A stretch of DNA of 64,000 bases from Gynuella sp050296195 (lineage in GTDB: Bacteria; Pseudomonadota; Gammaproteobacteria; Pseudomonadales; Natronospirillaceae), in assembly GCF_050296195.1 (NCBI RefSeq), contig NZ_JBNKRB010000036.1; one strand, written 5' to 3'. Positions 16,563 through 24,611 of this stretch are shown here, piece by piece. Every line of letters begins with the position of its first letter. Within the stretch, counting starts at the first letter, position 1. The notes beneath the pieces were generated by a model. The model saw only the letters and a program-made list of their open reading frames with translations, was not told the origin of the DNA and made no database searches. The translations under genes and the position numbers were made by a program.

Positions 16563-18056
16563 ATGTCCAAAACCATAGGGACGCTCAGACAGTTATGTCG
16601 ACCATTCCGCTTTAATATTCGTACATTAGCCATACTTGTCATGATGACGATTGCAACGGTCACTTGCAGCTCGCTCGATATGCGCCCAACTAACTCAGGC
16701 AGTTTTGAGAATAACCTGCAGGTAATAGACGCCAGGCCGGAGCAACAATTTTACTGGCCTTATCTATTGTATATTCCAGATCACGTCCGTTCCTTCCAAC
16801 AGCCTGCGGATATTCTGGTACTACCGAACAATACCGGGTCCAGCTCAGATGATTTCTCGGTTCATTTTGCCGCAGCAGAAAATCAACTGCGTCCGGTTGC
16901 ACAGGCAGTAGAGGATCAGAATCTGCCATTCATTCTGCTGACACCGGTATTCCCACGTTTTTCGGATCTTCATGGCGGCTGGAAATACTATACCCATGCA
17001 CTGGACCGTGATTCGATACTGATCAGCCAAACTGACAAAACCGCCATCACCATTCACTGGCAGGGTAATTGGCTGACACAAAACCATGATAACTACATCA
17101 GCTATTCTCTCGACCATTTGTTCGTTGTTCAGGACAACATGATCTATCGCTGTGAAGCGGCTGACTTCAAACCACAGACACATTTCGAGCAGGTTGCGGA
17201 TCTGGATATGACGCTGGTGTTTGCATCGGGCTTCAATCCTGACAGACCATTCAATCTGATGGAGTTACCCCGTGACAACGGCTTTATATTTAGCAATCTG
17301 TACAAAGATTCAACGGGCACCATCGTTAATCCGGAAGATGACAGGCATGATGGTTTTCGGGTTACTCAGATCAGTCACTTGAGTGATATGAAACCTGGCA
17401 CGGAAATCCCGCTATTGTGGAACAAGGATGGCGAACACTTTCAAAACAACACCCTGAAACCGATAAAACGCCTCGACCTGCAATTGATCGCCATGATCAA
17501 TAACGCCAGGCAAAAGCTAAGCAATGAGCTGTCGATAGTGCTGCCAGAGAGGGTACTGATGGCCGGTTTTTCAGCATCAGGCATGTTTGTGGATCGTTTC
17601 AGTTATCTGCACCCTGAACAAGTCAAAGCCGCAGTCATCGGTGCTCCGGGCGGCCTGCCTATGTCACCGGTGCAGCAGTGGGATCATCAAGCCCTGCGGT
17701 ATCCTCTGGGAGTCAGCGATTACGCTGAAATGACCGGCCGACCTTTTGATCAACAGGCGTTTGCACAGGTTCACCGGCTGGTGTTTCTCGGTGCCAGGGA
17801 CAACAACGACTCTGTCACTTATCGGGACAGTTTTGATGTCGAGGACGAGGAAGTGGTGTTTAAGACCTTTGGGCGTTCGATGCAGCAACGTTTTCGGGTG
17901 GTCGAGGATATTTTTGCCCATGAAGGCATCAGTAATACCCGTTTTGTGCTGTATCCGGATGTCGGCCATGAAATGACCGACGACATCCGGCGGGAGGTTG
18001 TGAACTTTCTCTTACAATGGTCTGAACAGCCTGCACCCGATAGGCCGCAACCATAA
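16563..18056 (+). CDS. Putative exported alpha/beta hydrolase (esterase/depolymerase-like)
   Basis: The 497-residue protein has an N-terminal membrane or signal segment (residues about 18-36, FNIRTLAILVMMTIATVTC); the following CSS is lipoprotein-like but the position before the Cys is Thr, so lipidation is doubtful. In the C-terminal half the nucleophile elbow GFSASG (Ser near 336) and a late DVGHEM (His near 469) mark an alpha/beta hydrolase of the kind seen in esterases and PHB-depolymerase-like enzymes. About 300 residues precede the elbow, much more than in small esterases, so a separate N-terminal domain is present. ATG 16563 is chosen for AAGGA at 8 nt. The substrate is unknown, and it is convergent with the GntR gene. 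Confidence 0.65.
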   Translation: MSKTIGTLRQLCRPFRFNIRTLAILVMMTIATVTCSSLDMRPTNSGSFENNLQVIDARPEQQFYWPYLLYIPDHVRSFQQPADILVLPNNTGSSSDDFSVHFAAAENQLRPVAQAVEDQNLPFILLTPVFPRFSDLHGGWKYYTHALDRDSILISQTDKTAITIHWQGNWLTQNHDNYISYSLDHLFVVQDNMIYRCEAADFKPQTHFEQVADLDMTLVFASGFNPDRPFNLMELPRDNGFIFSNLYKDSTGTIVNPEDDRHDGFRVTQISHLSDMKPGTEIPLLWNKDGEHFQNNTLKPIKRLDLQLIAMINNARQKLSNELSIVLPERVLMAGFSASGMFVDRFSYLHPEQVKAAVIGAPGGLPMSPVQQWDHQALRYPLGVSDYAEMTGRPFDQQAFAQVHRLVFLGARDNNDSVTYRDSFDVEDEEVVFKTFGRSMQQRFRVVEDIFAHEGISNTRFVLYPDVGHEMTDDIRREVVNFLLQWSEQPAPDRPQP

Positions 18057-18089
18057 TGCGTAAGGCGCACGAGGCTGCCGTAAATAGGA

Positions 18090-18800
18090 TTACTGTTGGA
18101 AATAATCCAGATACTGCTGTTCCAGCTCATCGATGACCTGATGAATACTGGACAAATGTGATTGCATGGCCGCTTCGGCCTGTTCCTCTGAACCGGCTTC
18201 CAGGGCTCGCACGATCGCCGTATGCTGTTCGATCAGTTGAGGAATTGGCGAGGCATGCGGCAGACTCAGAAAACGTACCCGGTCCATTTGCGCTTTCTGG
18301 GATTCAATCACCGACCATGCGCGGATCAAACCGATATCCTCGGCGATGGAGTAATGAAACTCTTCATCGAGCAATAGAAAGTCTTCAAAATGATCCCGAT
18401 CACAGGCATCTTGTTGCTTTTCCAGCAGCATGTTCAGGTGAATCAGACAGGCCTTGGAAATTTTGTGGCAGGCTTCCCGTACAATGGCGGCTTCCAGCGA
18501 CCGACGAATAAAACTGGATGCTTCTACTTCGGTTCGGGATATTTTCACGACAAAGCTGCCTTTTTGGGGCACAACTTTCAGCAAACCAACCTCTGACAGT
18601 TTAATCATGGCTTCCCGTACCGGCTGGCGGCTGACATCGAAACGGTCGGCTATTTCTTTTTCCGACAGCGTCTGACCCGGCTTCAGAGTCAGGGTGACGA
18701 TGTCATGGCGCAACCTTATATAGATCTGCTGCGCTTTGGGCAAATGACTTATATCAGAAAACTTACGCAATATTCCTCCCGCAGCCTTAATGGCGCTCAT
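18090..18800 (-). CDS. GntR-family (FadR subfamily) regulator of the uronate operon
   Basis: A 236-residue regulator with an N-terminal winged helix (residues about 20-85: LKPGQTLSEKEIADRFDVSR, then QPVREAMIKLSEVGLLKVVP) and a C-terminal all-helical FCD domain binding a small acid (LLDEEFHYSIAE and HTAIVRALEAG). It is divergent from the dctPQM-manD-uxuB-uxaC operon, with an 18-bp palindrome between them, so it most likely represses that operon until a hexuronate or mannonate binds. This is inferred from position and family (UxuR/ExuR-type). The ATG at 18800 has only a weak ribosome site. Confidence 0.9.
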   Translation of the reverse strand: MSAIKAAGGILRKFSDISHLPKAQQIYIRLRHDIVTLTLKPGQTLSEKEIADRFDVSRQPVREAMIKLSEVGLLKVVPQKGSFVVKISRTEVEASSFIRRSLEAAIVREACHKISKACLIHLNMLLEKQQDACDRDHFEDFLLLDEEFHYSIAEDIGLIRAWSVIESQKAQMDRVRFLSLPHASPIPQLIEQHTAIVRALEAGSEEQAEAAMQSHLSSIHQVIDELEQQYLDYFQQ

Positions 18801-18804
18801 TAAC

Positions 18805-18822
18805 TACCATACTAGTATGGTA
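18805..18822. promoter_or_regulatory. Perfect 18-bp palindrome, probable GntR operator
   Basis: TACCATACTAGTATGGTA is its own reverse complement and starts 5 bp upstream of the gntR ATG. FadR-subfamily GntR proteins bind short palindromes of this kind. It probably serves autoregulation and perhaps control of the divergent uronate operon, whose first start codon is about 210 bp away. Confidence 0.7.
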
Positions 18823-19034
18823 ATCAAAATTTTAATTCGATAACATACCCGTCAGGCTAAATACGTAGGGTGAATTACCGGTGGGTATTCCGTCATACCT
18901 GCCCGGCTGATGCGATAAGATCGGACAAGACCTTTCAGCCAGCCCTAAGCCTGAGCAAGCAAAACAAAAACAACATAGTAACAGCATCCGGTCCTGGTCA
19001 GTCGATTGGATGCTCAGACCTTGGAGACCAAGCC

Positions 19035-20018
19035 ATGATTAACAAAAAGAAGTGGATTGCAAATTTATCCGTGCTGTTTGGTAGCACTCTTATCGCTGTT
19101 TCAGCAATGGCAGCCCAGTATTCTCTTAATATCAATATTGCGCTAACTCAGGATGACCCGATGTATAAAGGCCTGGAGCGCATGAAACAGCGTGTCGAAT
19201 CCCGTACCGATGGTAAAGTGGAATTGCGACTGTTCACCGGTTCTCAGCTCGGTAAAGACGAGGATGTACTGGAACAGGCACGCGCCGGGGCGAACGTTGC
19301 AGTATTGGTTGATACAGGTCGTCTGGGTGTGTTCACGCCATCACTGTCGGTGCTGGGGGCACCCTATATCGTGACGGATATCAGCAAGCTCGATAAGCTG
19401 GTGACGTCTGATTTGTTCAACGGCTGGGCCAACGATTTGCGCCAAAAAGCCGGTCTGGAAATTCTGTCATTTAACTGGTGGCAGGGCAGCCGCCATCTGC
19501 TAACCAACAAACCCATCACCCAACCGGCCGACCTGAAAGGCATTCGCATGCGCACACCCGGTGCCCCGGTCTGGCTGGAAACCATCAAAGCAATGGGTGC
19601 AACCCCTACGCCACTGGGCTGGACCGAAGTGTATACCGGCCTGCAACAACATGTAATTGATGGTGCAGAGGCGCAAATGCCTGCCGTATATGGTTCCCGC
19701 CTTTATGAGGTGATCAGCCACATCACCAAAACCGGACATATCCAACTGATTTCCGGACTCGTGGGCAGCAGCCAGTGGTTCGACAGCCTGCCGGCAGAGT
19801 ATCAGGCCATCGTTAAAGAAGAGGCTTTGTCAGCAGGCGACTACGCCACCGAGCTGACTCAGGCCAAACTGACCGACTACGAAAACCTGATGACCAAAGA
19901 AGGCGTCACGATTTCAGAGGTGGATATAACCCCTTTCGTGAAAGCCACAGAAAGTGTGTATCAAACTCTCAATCTGCAGAAAGAACGCGAACAGGTGATG
20001 CAGGTACTGGGTCAGTAA
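19035..20018 (+). CDS. TRAP transporter solute-binding protein (DctP family)
   Basis: A 327-residue periplasmic receptor. Signal peptide MINKKKWIANLSVLFGSTLI with cleavage after AVSAMAA. DctP-family features: RLFTGSQLGKDEDVLEQ, GAPYIV, the arginine segment LKGIRMRTPGAPVW (Arg binds the substrate carboxylate) and WTEVYTGLQQHVIDGAEAQ. It captures an organic acid for the DctQM permease. The operon context points to glucuronate or another hexuronate. GGAG lies 9 nt before ATG 19035; the in-frame ATG at 18870 lacks a signal peptide. The start region folds as CTTGG-AGA-CCAAG (19020-19032), which would cover the ribosome site. Confidence 0.93.
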   Translation: MINKKKWIANLSVLFGSTLIAVSAMAAQYSLNINIALTQDDPMYKGLERMKQRVESRTDGKVELRLFTGSQLGKDEDVLEQARAGANVAVLVDTGRLGVFTPSLSVLGAPYIVTDISKLDKLVTSDLFNGWANDLRQKAGLEILSFNWWQGSRHLLTNKPITQPADLKGIRMRTPGAPVWLETIKAMGATPTPLGWTEVYTGLQQHVIDGAEAQMPAVYGSRLYEVISHITKTGHIQLISGLVGSSQWFDSLPAEYQAIVKEEALSAGDYATELTQAKLTDYENLMTKEGVTISEVDITPFVKATESVYQTLNLQKEREQVMQVLGQ

Positions 20019-20038
20019 GACCGGTTTCGATATCACTG

Positions 20039-20065
20039 ATTGCCGGATAATTGCTGTCCGGCAAT
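20039..20065 (+). promoter_or_regulatory. Intercistronic stem-loop between dctP and dctQ
   Basis: Perfect 9-bp arms ATTGCCGGA (20039-20047) and TCCGGCAAT (20057-20065) with a 9-nt loop and no T run. Such hairpins behind solute-receptor genes protect the upstream mRNA or attenuate readthrough, giving more receptor than permease. Confidence 0.55.
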
Positions 20066-20099
20066 ACGCGGGTCGTTTATGTTCCAACAGGTGGCGTTG

Positions 20100-20588
20100 A
20101 TGAAGTTTCTGATCAAATTTGAAGAATATGTTGCGATGATATTCCTGGCGCTGATTGTGTTGCTGGTGTTCATTGCGGCAACCATGCGCTGGCTGGGTCA
20201 TCCGGTGATCTGGTCGGTGGATATGTCCCAGATTCTGTTTATCTGGGTCTGCATACTGGGTGCCAATCAGGCCTTGCGTAATGGCGGCCATGTCGGTGTG
20301 GATGTGATTACCCGACATTTGCCGGTACGGGCAAAAGCGGCACTGGATCTACTGTTATATCTACTGGTCATCGCCTTCCTGCTGGTGTTGATTTACAACG
20401 GCGCCAAACTGACCTGGTTGAATGTCGAACGTCGTTTCGGTGACAGTGCCATCAGTTATGCATGGGTAACGGTCGCAGTTCCAGTGGGATCCGCACTCAT
20501 GACACTCTCGTGCCTGAGCATCATCGTCCGGAAATTTCTGGTATTGATCGGTCACAAAACAGAAGCTCCTCAGGAGGTAACGCAATGA
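20100..20588 (+). CDS. TRAP transporter small permease subunit (DctQ family)
   Basis: A 162-residue inner-membrane protein with four hydrophobic helices (residues about 14-36, 50-66, 87-107 and 128-150) and the family wording VDMSQILFIWVCILGANQAL and HVGVDVITRHLP. It pairs with DctM to form the sodium-driven membrane part. ATG 20100 has AGGTGG 5 nt upstream; 20079 is an alternative start. Its stop overlaps the dctM start as ATGA, showing translational coupling. Confidence 0.92.
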   Translation: MKFLIKFEEYVAMIFLALIVLLVFIAATMRWLGHPVIWSVDMSQILFIWVCILGANQALRNGGHVGVDVITRHLPVRAKAALDLLLYLLVIAFLLVLIYNGAKLTWLNVERRFGDSAISYAWVTVAVPVGSALMTLSCLSIIVRKFLVLIGHKTEAPQEVTQ

Positions 20589-21862
20589 CCCTTGTCGTAG
20601 TTCTGTTTGTAGTGCTGCTGTTGCTGGAAATGCCACTGGCCTTCAGTATCGGTATTGCCGGCCTGAGTTACTTTTTGATGTCCGATTATCTGCCATTGAC
20701 CATTTCGGTGCAGAAAATTGCCTCAGCCAGCCAAAGCTTTCCATTACTGGCGGTGCCATTCTTTGTGCTGGCCGGTCATATGATGAACCGTACGGGTATC
20801 TCCGATCATTTGATCGGCTTTTCCAAGACTCTGGTGTCATGGATTTCCGGTGGCCTGGCTCACGTCTCCATTGTTCTGAGTACGCTGATGGGCGGGGTAT
20901 CCGGATCGGCTGTGGCTGATGCCTGTATGGAAGCCAGAGTGCTCGGACCTTCGATGATCAAATCCGGGTTGTCTCCTGGATATACTGCCGGCGTCATCGC
21001 TGTATCATCACTGATTACCTCAACGATTCCACCGAGTATCGGCCTGATCCTGTACGGCTATATCGGTAATGTTTCTATCGCAAAACTGTTCATTGCCGGC
21101 ATATTCCCGGGCTTTCTGATGATGGCGCTGTTGATGTTCTCCGCCTGGGTCATCGCCAAACGTCGGGGCTATCAACCGGAAGCCAGTCGTCGTCCTACCG
21201 CTGGGGAGGTCTGGCGTGGAATGAAGGATGCCAAATGGGCGCTGTTGTTTCCGCTGATGCTGGTGATCACCATCCGCTTCGGCATTTTCACTCCTTCAGA
21301 GGCGGGTGCTTTCGCGGTGGTGTATTCGGTATTGGTGGGCTTTTTCGCCTATCGGACTCTGACGGTGAAAAAAATCATCTCAGCACTGCATGAAAGCATT
21401 AATGACATCGGCATGATCATGCTGATCATCATGCTATCGGCTTTGGTGGGGTATGCGATTGTGTTTGAACGCCTGCCACAAAGTATTGCTGAAACCATGA
21501 ACGGAGTGACCTCCAATCCAGACCTGATGTTGCTGCTGATTCTGGGCTTTCTGGTTCTGGTTGGCATGGTAATGGAAGCCACCGTCAGCGTGCTGCTGCT
21601 GACGCCTATCTTTGTACCCATGATTCAGGTACTCGGTATCGACCCGGTGCACTTCGGCATTTTGATGATGATCGTGGTCACCCTTGGTGGCATGACACCT
21701 CCGGTCGGCGTGGCCATGTATTCCGTCTGCGGCATTCTCAAATGCCCAACCGACCGCTACGTGATCGAATCTCTGCCCTTCATTCTGGTGATATTACTGA
21801 TGGTTGCAATACTGGCTTTGTTCCCGCACGTGGTGCTGTTTTTGCCGAATCTATTGATGTAA
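20585..21862 (+). CDS. TRAP transporter large permease subunit (DctM family)
   Basis: A 425-residue integral membrane protein of normal DctM length, with about twelve hydrophobic helices starting at LVVVLFVVLLLLEMPLAFSI. Conserved segments: PLLAVPFFVLAGHMMNRTGI, LMGGVSGSAVADA and TSTIPPSIGLILYGY. It is the sodium/substrate translocation channel. A strong AGGAGGT ribosome site precedes ATG 20585 inside the end of dctQ. About 60 bases separate it from manD, with a small GCGACC/GGTCGC hairpin (21884-21902). Confidence 0.95.
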   Translation: MTLVVVLFVVLLLLEMPLAFSIGIAGLSYFLMSDYLPLTISVQKIASASQSFPLLAVPFFVLAGHMMNRTGISDHLIGFSKTLVSWISGGLAHVSIVLSTLMGGVSGSAVADACMEARVLGPSMIKSGLSPGYTAGVIAVSSLITSTIPPSIGLILYGYIGNVSIAKLFIAGIFPGFLMMALLMFSAWVIAKRRGYQPEASRRPTAGEVWRGMKDAKWALLFPLMLVITIRFGIFTPSEAGAFAVVYSVLVGFFAYRTLTVKKIISALHESINDIGMIMLIIMLSALVGYAIVFERLPQSIAETMNGVTSNPDLMLLLILGFLVLVGMVMEATVSVLLLTPIFVPMIQVLGIDPVHFGILMMIVVTLGGMTPPVGVAMYSVCGILKCPTDRYVIESLPFILVILLMVAILALFPHVVLFLPNLLM

Positions 21863-21923
21863 CGGTTGCCCTAACAACACTGAGCGACCAGTTTCCGGTC
21901 GCCTGATAAATCGGAATTAAATT

Positions 21924-23132
21924 ATGAAAATCGTAGATGCCAAAGTGATTGTAAGTTGCCCTGGCCGCAATTTTGTCACCCTTAAACTGATCACCGATGA
22001 AGGGGTTTACGGAATTGGCGACGGCACCTTGAATGGTCGTGAAAAATCCGTCGTTTCTTACCTTGAGGATTATGTGGTTCCCTGTCTGATCGATAAAGAT
22101 CCGCAGCGGATCGAGGATATCTGGCAGTACCTGTATCGTGGCGCTTACTGGCGCGGTGGCCCAGTGACTATGACCGCAATTGCAGCAGTGGATATGGCGC
22201 TTTGGGATATCAAAGCCAAAGTGGCCGGATTGCCATTGTATCAATTACTCGGCGGCCGCAGTCGCGATGGCATTATGGTGTACGCCCATGCCACCGGAGA
22301 GGACATTGCCGCCACCCTCGATGAAGTAGCACGTTACGTGGACCTCGGTTACAAAGCCGTGCGGGTTCAATGTGGTATACCCGGCATTGCCAGCACTTAC
22401 GGCGTTCCCAAAGACGGCAAACCTTACGAGCCAGCCGATTCAGCCCTACCCTCAGAATCCGTCTGGTCTACGGAAAAATACCTGAGTTTTGTGCCCAAAC
22501 TGTTTCAGGCCGTGCGTGACCGTTTTGGCGATAAACTGCACGTTCTTCACGATATCCACCACCGGCTGACGCCTATTGAAGCGGCCCGACTCGGCAAGGA
22601 CTGCGAGCCTTATCACCTGTTCTGGCTGGAAGATGCAGTACCGGCAGAAAATCAGAACTCCTTCCGGCTGATCCGTCAGCACACCACCACCCCGCTGGCC
22701 GTGGGCGAAGTCTTCAACCGTATTTACGACTGCCAACAGTTAATTCAGGAACAACTGATCGATTATATCCGCTGTTCTGTCACCCATACTGGTGGTATCA
22801 CCCATATGCGCAGAATTGCAGATCTGGCCGCGCTGAATCATGTCCGCACCGGCAGTCACGGGGCCACAGATATTTCACCGGTGGGCATGGGAACGGCCCT
22901 GCATTTTGATTACTGGGTACCCAATTTTGGTATTCAGGAACATATGGCGCACAATGAGCAGACCATGGAATTGTTCTCTGTGGATTACTCATTTAAGTCA
23001 GGCTTTTTCACTCCGGGAGACAAGCCTGGCCATGGTGTCGATATCGATGAAACACTGGCAGCCAAACTCCCCTACCAACGGGCGTGCCTGCCGGTCAACC
23101 GCCTGGAAGATGGCACACTCTGGAATTGGTAA
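21924..23132 (+). CDS. manD: D-mannonate dehydratase ManD (enolase superfamily)
   Basis: A 402-residue enolase-superfamily protein, the length of the characterised Novosphingobium ManD. Residues known to matter there fall at the same numbers: Arg147 and Tyr159 (base), Asp210, Glu236 and Glu262 (magnesium ligands) and His212 in LHDIHHRL. It removes water from D-mannonate to give 2-keto-3-deoxygluconate, here replacing the unrelated iron-dependent UxuA. It lies between the TRAP genes and uxuB, which makes its substrate. Some ManD-like proteins act on gluconate or are nearly inactive, but the operon supports mannonate. Confidence 0.93.
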   Translation: MKIVDAKVIVSCPGRNFVTLKLITDEGVYGIGDGTLNGREKSVVSYLEDYVVPCLIDKDPQRIEDIWQYLYRGAYWRGGPVTMTAIAAVDMALWDIKAKVAGLPLYQLLGGRSRDGIMVYAHATGEDIAATLDEVARYVDLGYKAVRVQCGIPGIASTYGVPKDGKPYEPADSALPSESVWSTEKYLSFVPKLFQAVRDRFGDKLHVLHDIHHRLTPIEAARLGKDCEPYHLFWLEDAVPAENQNSFRLIRQHTTTPLAVGEVFNRIYDCQQLIQEQLIDYIRCSVTHTGGITHMRRIADLAALNHVRTGSHGATDISPVGMGTALHFDYWVPNFGIQEHMAHNEQTMELFSVDYSFKSGFFTPGDKPGHGVDIDETLAAKLPYQRACLPVNRLEDGTLWNW

Positions 23133-23135
23133 CTC

Positions 23136-24611
23136 ATGCAACTGACGCATATCCCCAGTACCTATCAACACTCCACTCCTGAAAAAACCATTGTTCACAT
23201 TGGCCTGGGCGCGTTCATGCGCGCCCATCTGGCCGTGTACATCCAGCGTTATCTGAATGAACACGGCGGCTGGCAGATCTGCGCAGCCAATATCCGCTCC
23301 AACCGGACCATTGTTGAACAACTGGAGCAACAAAACGGCCACTACCATGTCCTCGAATGTACCAGCAGCGAGCAGGCAGTTTTACGGGAAATTACCGCCA
23401 TTCAAACCGTTCTCTATGCCGCAGGCGAAGAACACAGCTGGAAACTGGTGGAACGCATCGCCTCAGTGGACACCCACATCATCACACTGACCATTACCGA
23501 AAAAGGCTACGGTATCGATCCGGCCACGCTGGCTTTTAAGGACACAGACCCGGGTATCGCCCACGACCTTCAGCACCCGGAGCGGCCCATATCAGCCGCC
23601 GGTATTCTGGTTCGTGGCCTAAGTGAACGCCGGCGCCTGGGATTGCCGGGGCTGACGATTCTAAGTTGCGACAACATGCCCCATAACGGTCGCTGTGCCG
23701 AACAGATGGTCTGTGGGCTGGCCGAGCGACTGGATCCGTCTTTGGCCGAATGGATACGAGAGTCTGTCAGTTTTCCCTCCTGCATGGTCGACCGCATTGT
23801 TCCGGCCATGACCACTGAATCAAGCGCCCAACTGACTGCGGCCTGTGGTCAGCAGGACGCTGCCGGTGTGGTATGTGAAGCCTTCAGCCAATGGGTGATT
23901 GAAGATCAGTTTTGTCAGGGCCGACCAGAACTCGATAAAGTGGGTGTCCTGTTAACTCAGGATGTGGCGCCGTTTGAGGCTATGAAGTTGCGAATGCTGA
24001 ATGGCAGTCACTCGTTATTGGCCTATCTCGGTTATTTGAGTGGTTTTCAGTTTGTCTCTGAAGCCATGACCCATCCACCACTGCGCAAGCTGATTCATTA
24101 TTACATGCTCAAAGAGGCACAGCCGACCCTCGGGGCAATCAACGCCGAGGTGGATCTGCCCGGCTATGCCAATGACCTGATCACACGATTCGAAAATACC
24201 AGTCTGAAACACCGTACTTATCAGATTGCCATGGACGGCAGTCAGAAGATTCCACAACGCTGGCTGCAGGGTGCTCAGCAGCTGTTTGATCAGGGTCAGT
24301 TCCCGCATTGCGTCAGTCTGGGGCTAACTGCCTGGCTACTGTATACTCGCAGCCACGATCTTCAGGACCAGCCATTTGAACTTCAGGATCCAATGGCGCA
24401 AACCCTGTTGGCACTGCATCAGCCCGACCTGCCAGTCACCGCACTGGTCACCGAATTTCTGGCTCTGCCGGTATTCGCGTCACTGTCGGCGGCATTCAAA
24501 CAGGCGCTGAGTCAGGATATCGAAAGACAATTGGAACTCTTCAGCCGGCTTGGCCTGGAGGAGTTGCTGCAACAGACCCTTACAACCATGGAGCAATCAG
24601 CGAATGAGTAA
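23136..24611 (+). CDS. uxuB: D-fructuronate reductase (mannitol dehydrogenase family)
   Basis: A 491-residue member of the long-chain mannitol dehydrogenase family. An N-terminal NAD-binding domain is marked by IVHIGLGAFMRAHLAVY, and the central segment LTILSCDNMPHNGRCAEQMV with FPSCMVDRIVPAMT is typical of UxuB/UxaB. MKLRMLNGSHSLLAYLGYL carries the catalytic Lys-Asn-His region. It reduces D-fructuronate to D-mannonate with NADH, the step before ManD. A tagaturonate reductase role is less likely because no altronate dehydratase is present. It starts 3 bases after the manD stop and overlaps uxaC by 8 bases. Confidence 0.92.
   Translation: MQLTHIPSTYQHSTPEKTIVHIGLGAFMRAHLAVYIQRYLNEHGGWQICAANIRSNRTIVEQLEQQNGHYHVLECTSSEQAVLREITAIQTVLYAAGEEHSWKLVERIASVDTHIITLTITEKGYGIDPATLAFKDTDPGIAHDLQHPERPISAAGILVRGLSERRRLGLPGLTILSCDNMPHNGRCAEQMVCGLAERLDPSLAEWIRESVSFPSCMVDRIVPAMTTESSAQLTAACGQQDAAGVVCEAFSQWVIEDQFCQGRPELDKVGVLLTQDVAPFEAMKLRMLNGSHSLLAYLGYLSGFQFVSEAMTHPPLRKLIHYYMLKEAQPTLGAINAEVDLPGYANDLITRFENTSLKHRTYQIAMDGSQKIPQRWLQGAQQLFDQGQFPHCVSLGLTAWLLYTRSHDLQDQPFELQDPMAQTLLALHQPDLPVTALVTEFLALPVFASLSAAFKQALSQDIERQLELFSRLGLEELLQQTLTTMEQSANE

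Noticed and set aside
21884..21902. Hairpin between dctM and manD as a terminator
   Set aside because: Only six base pairs and no T run; the downstream genes belong to the same pathway and need readthrough.
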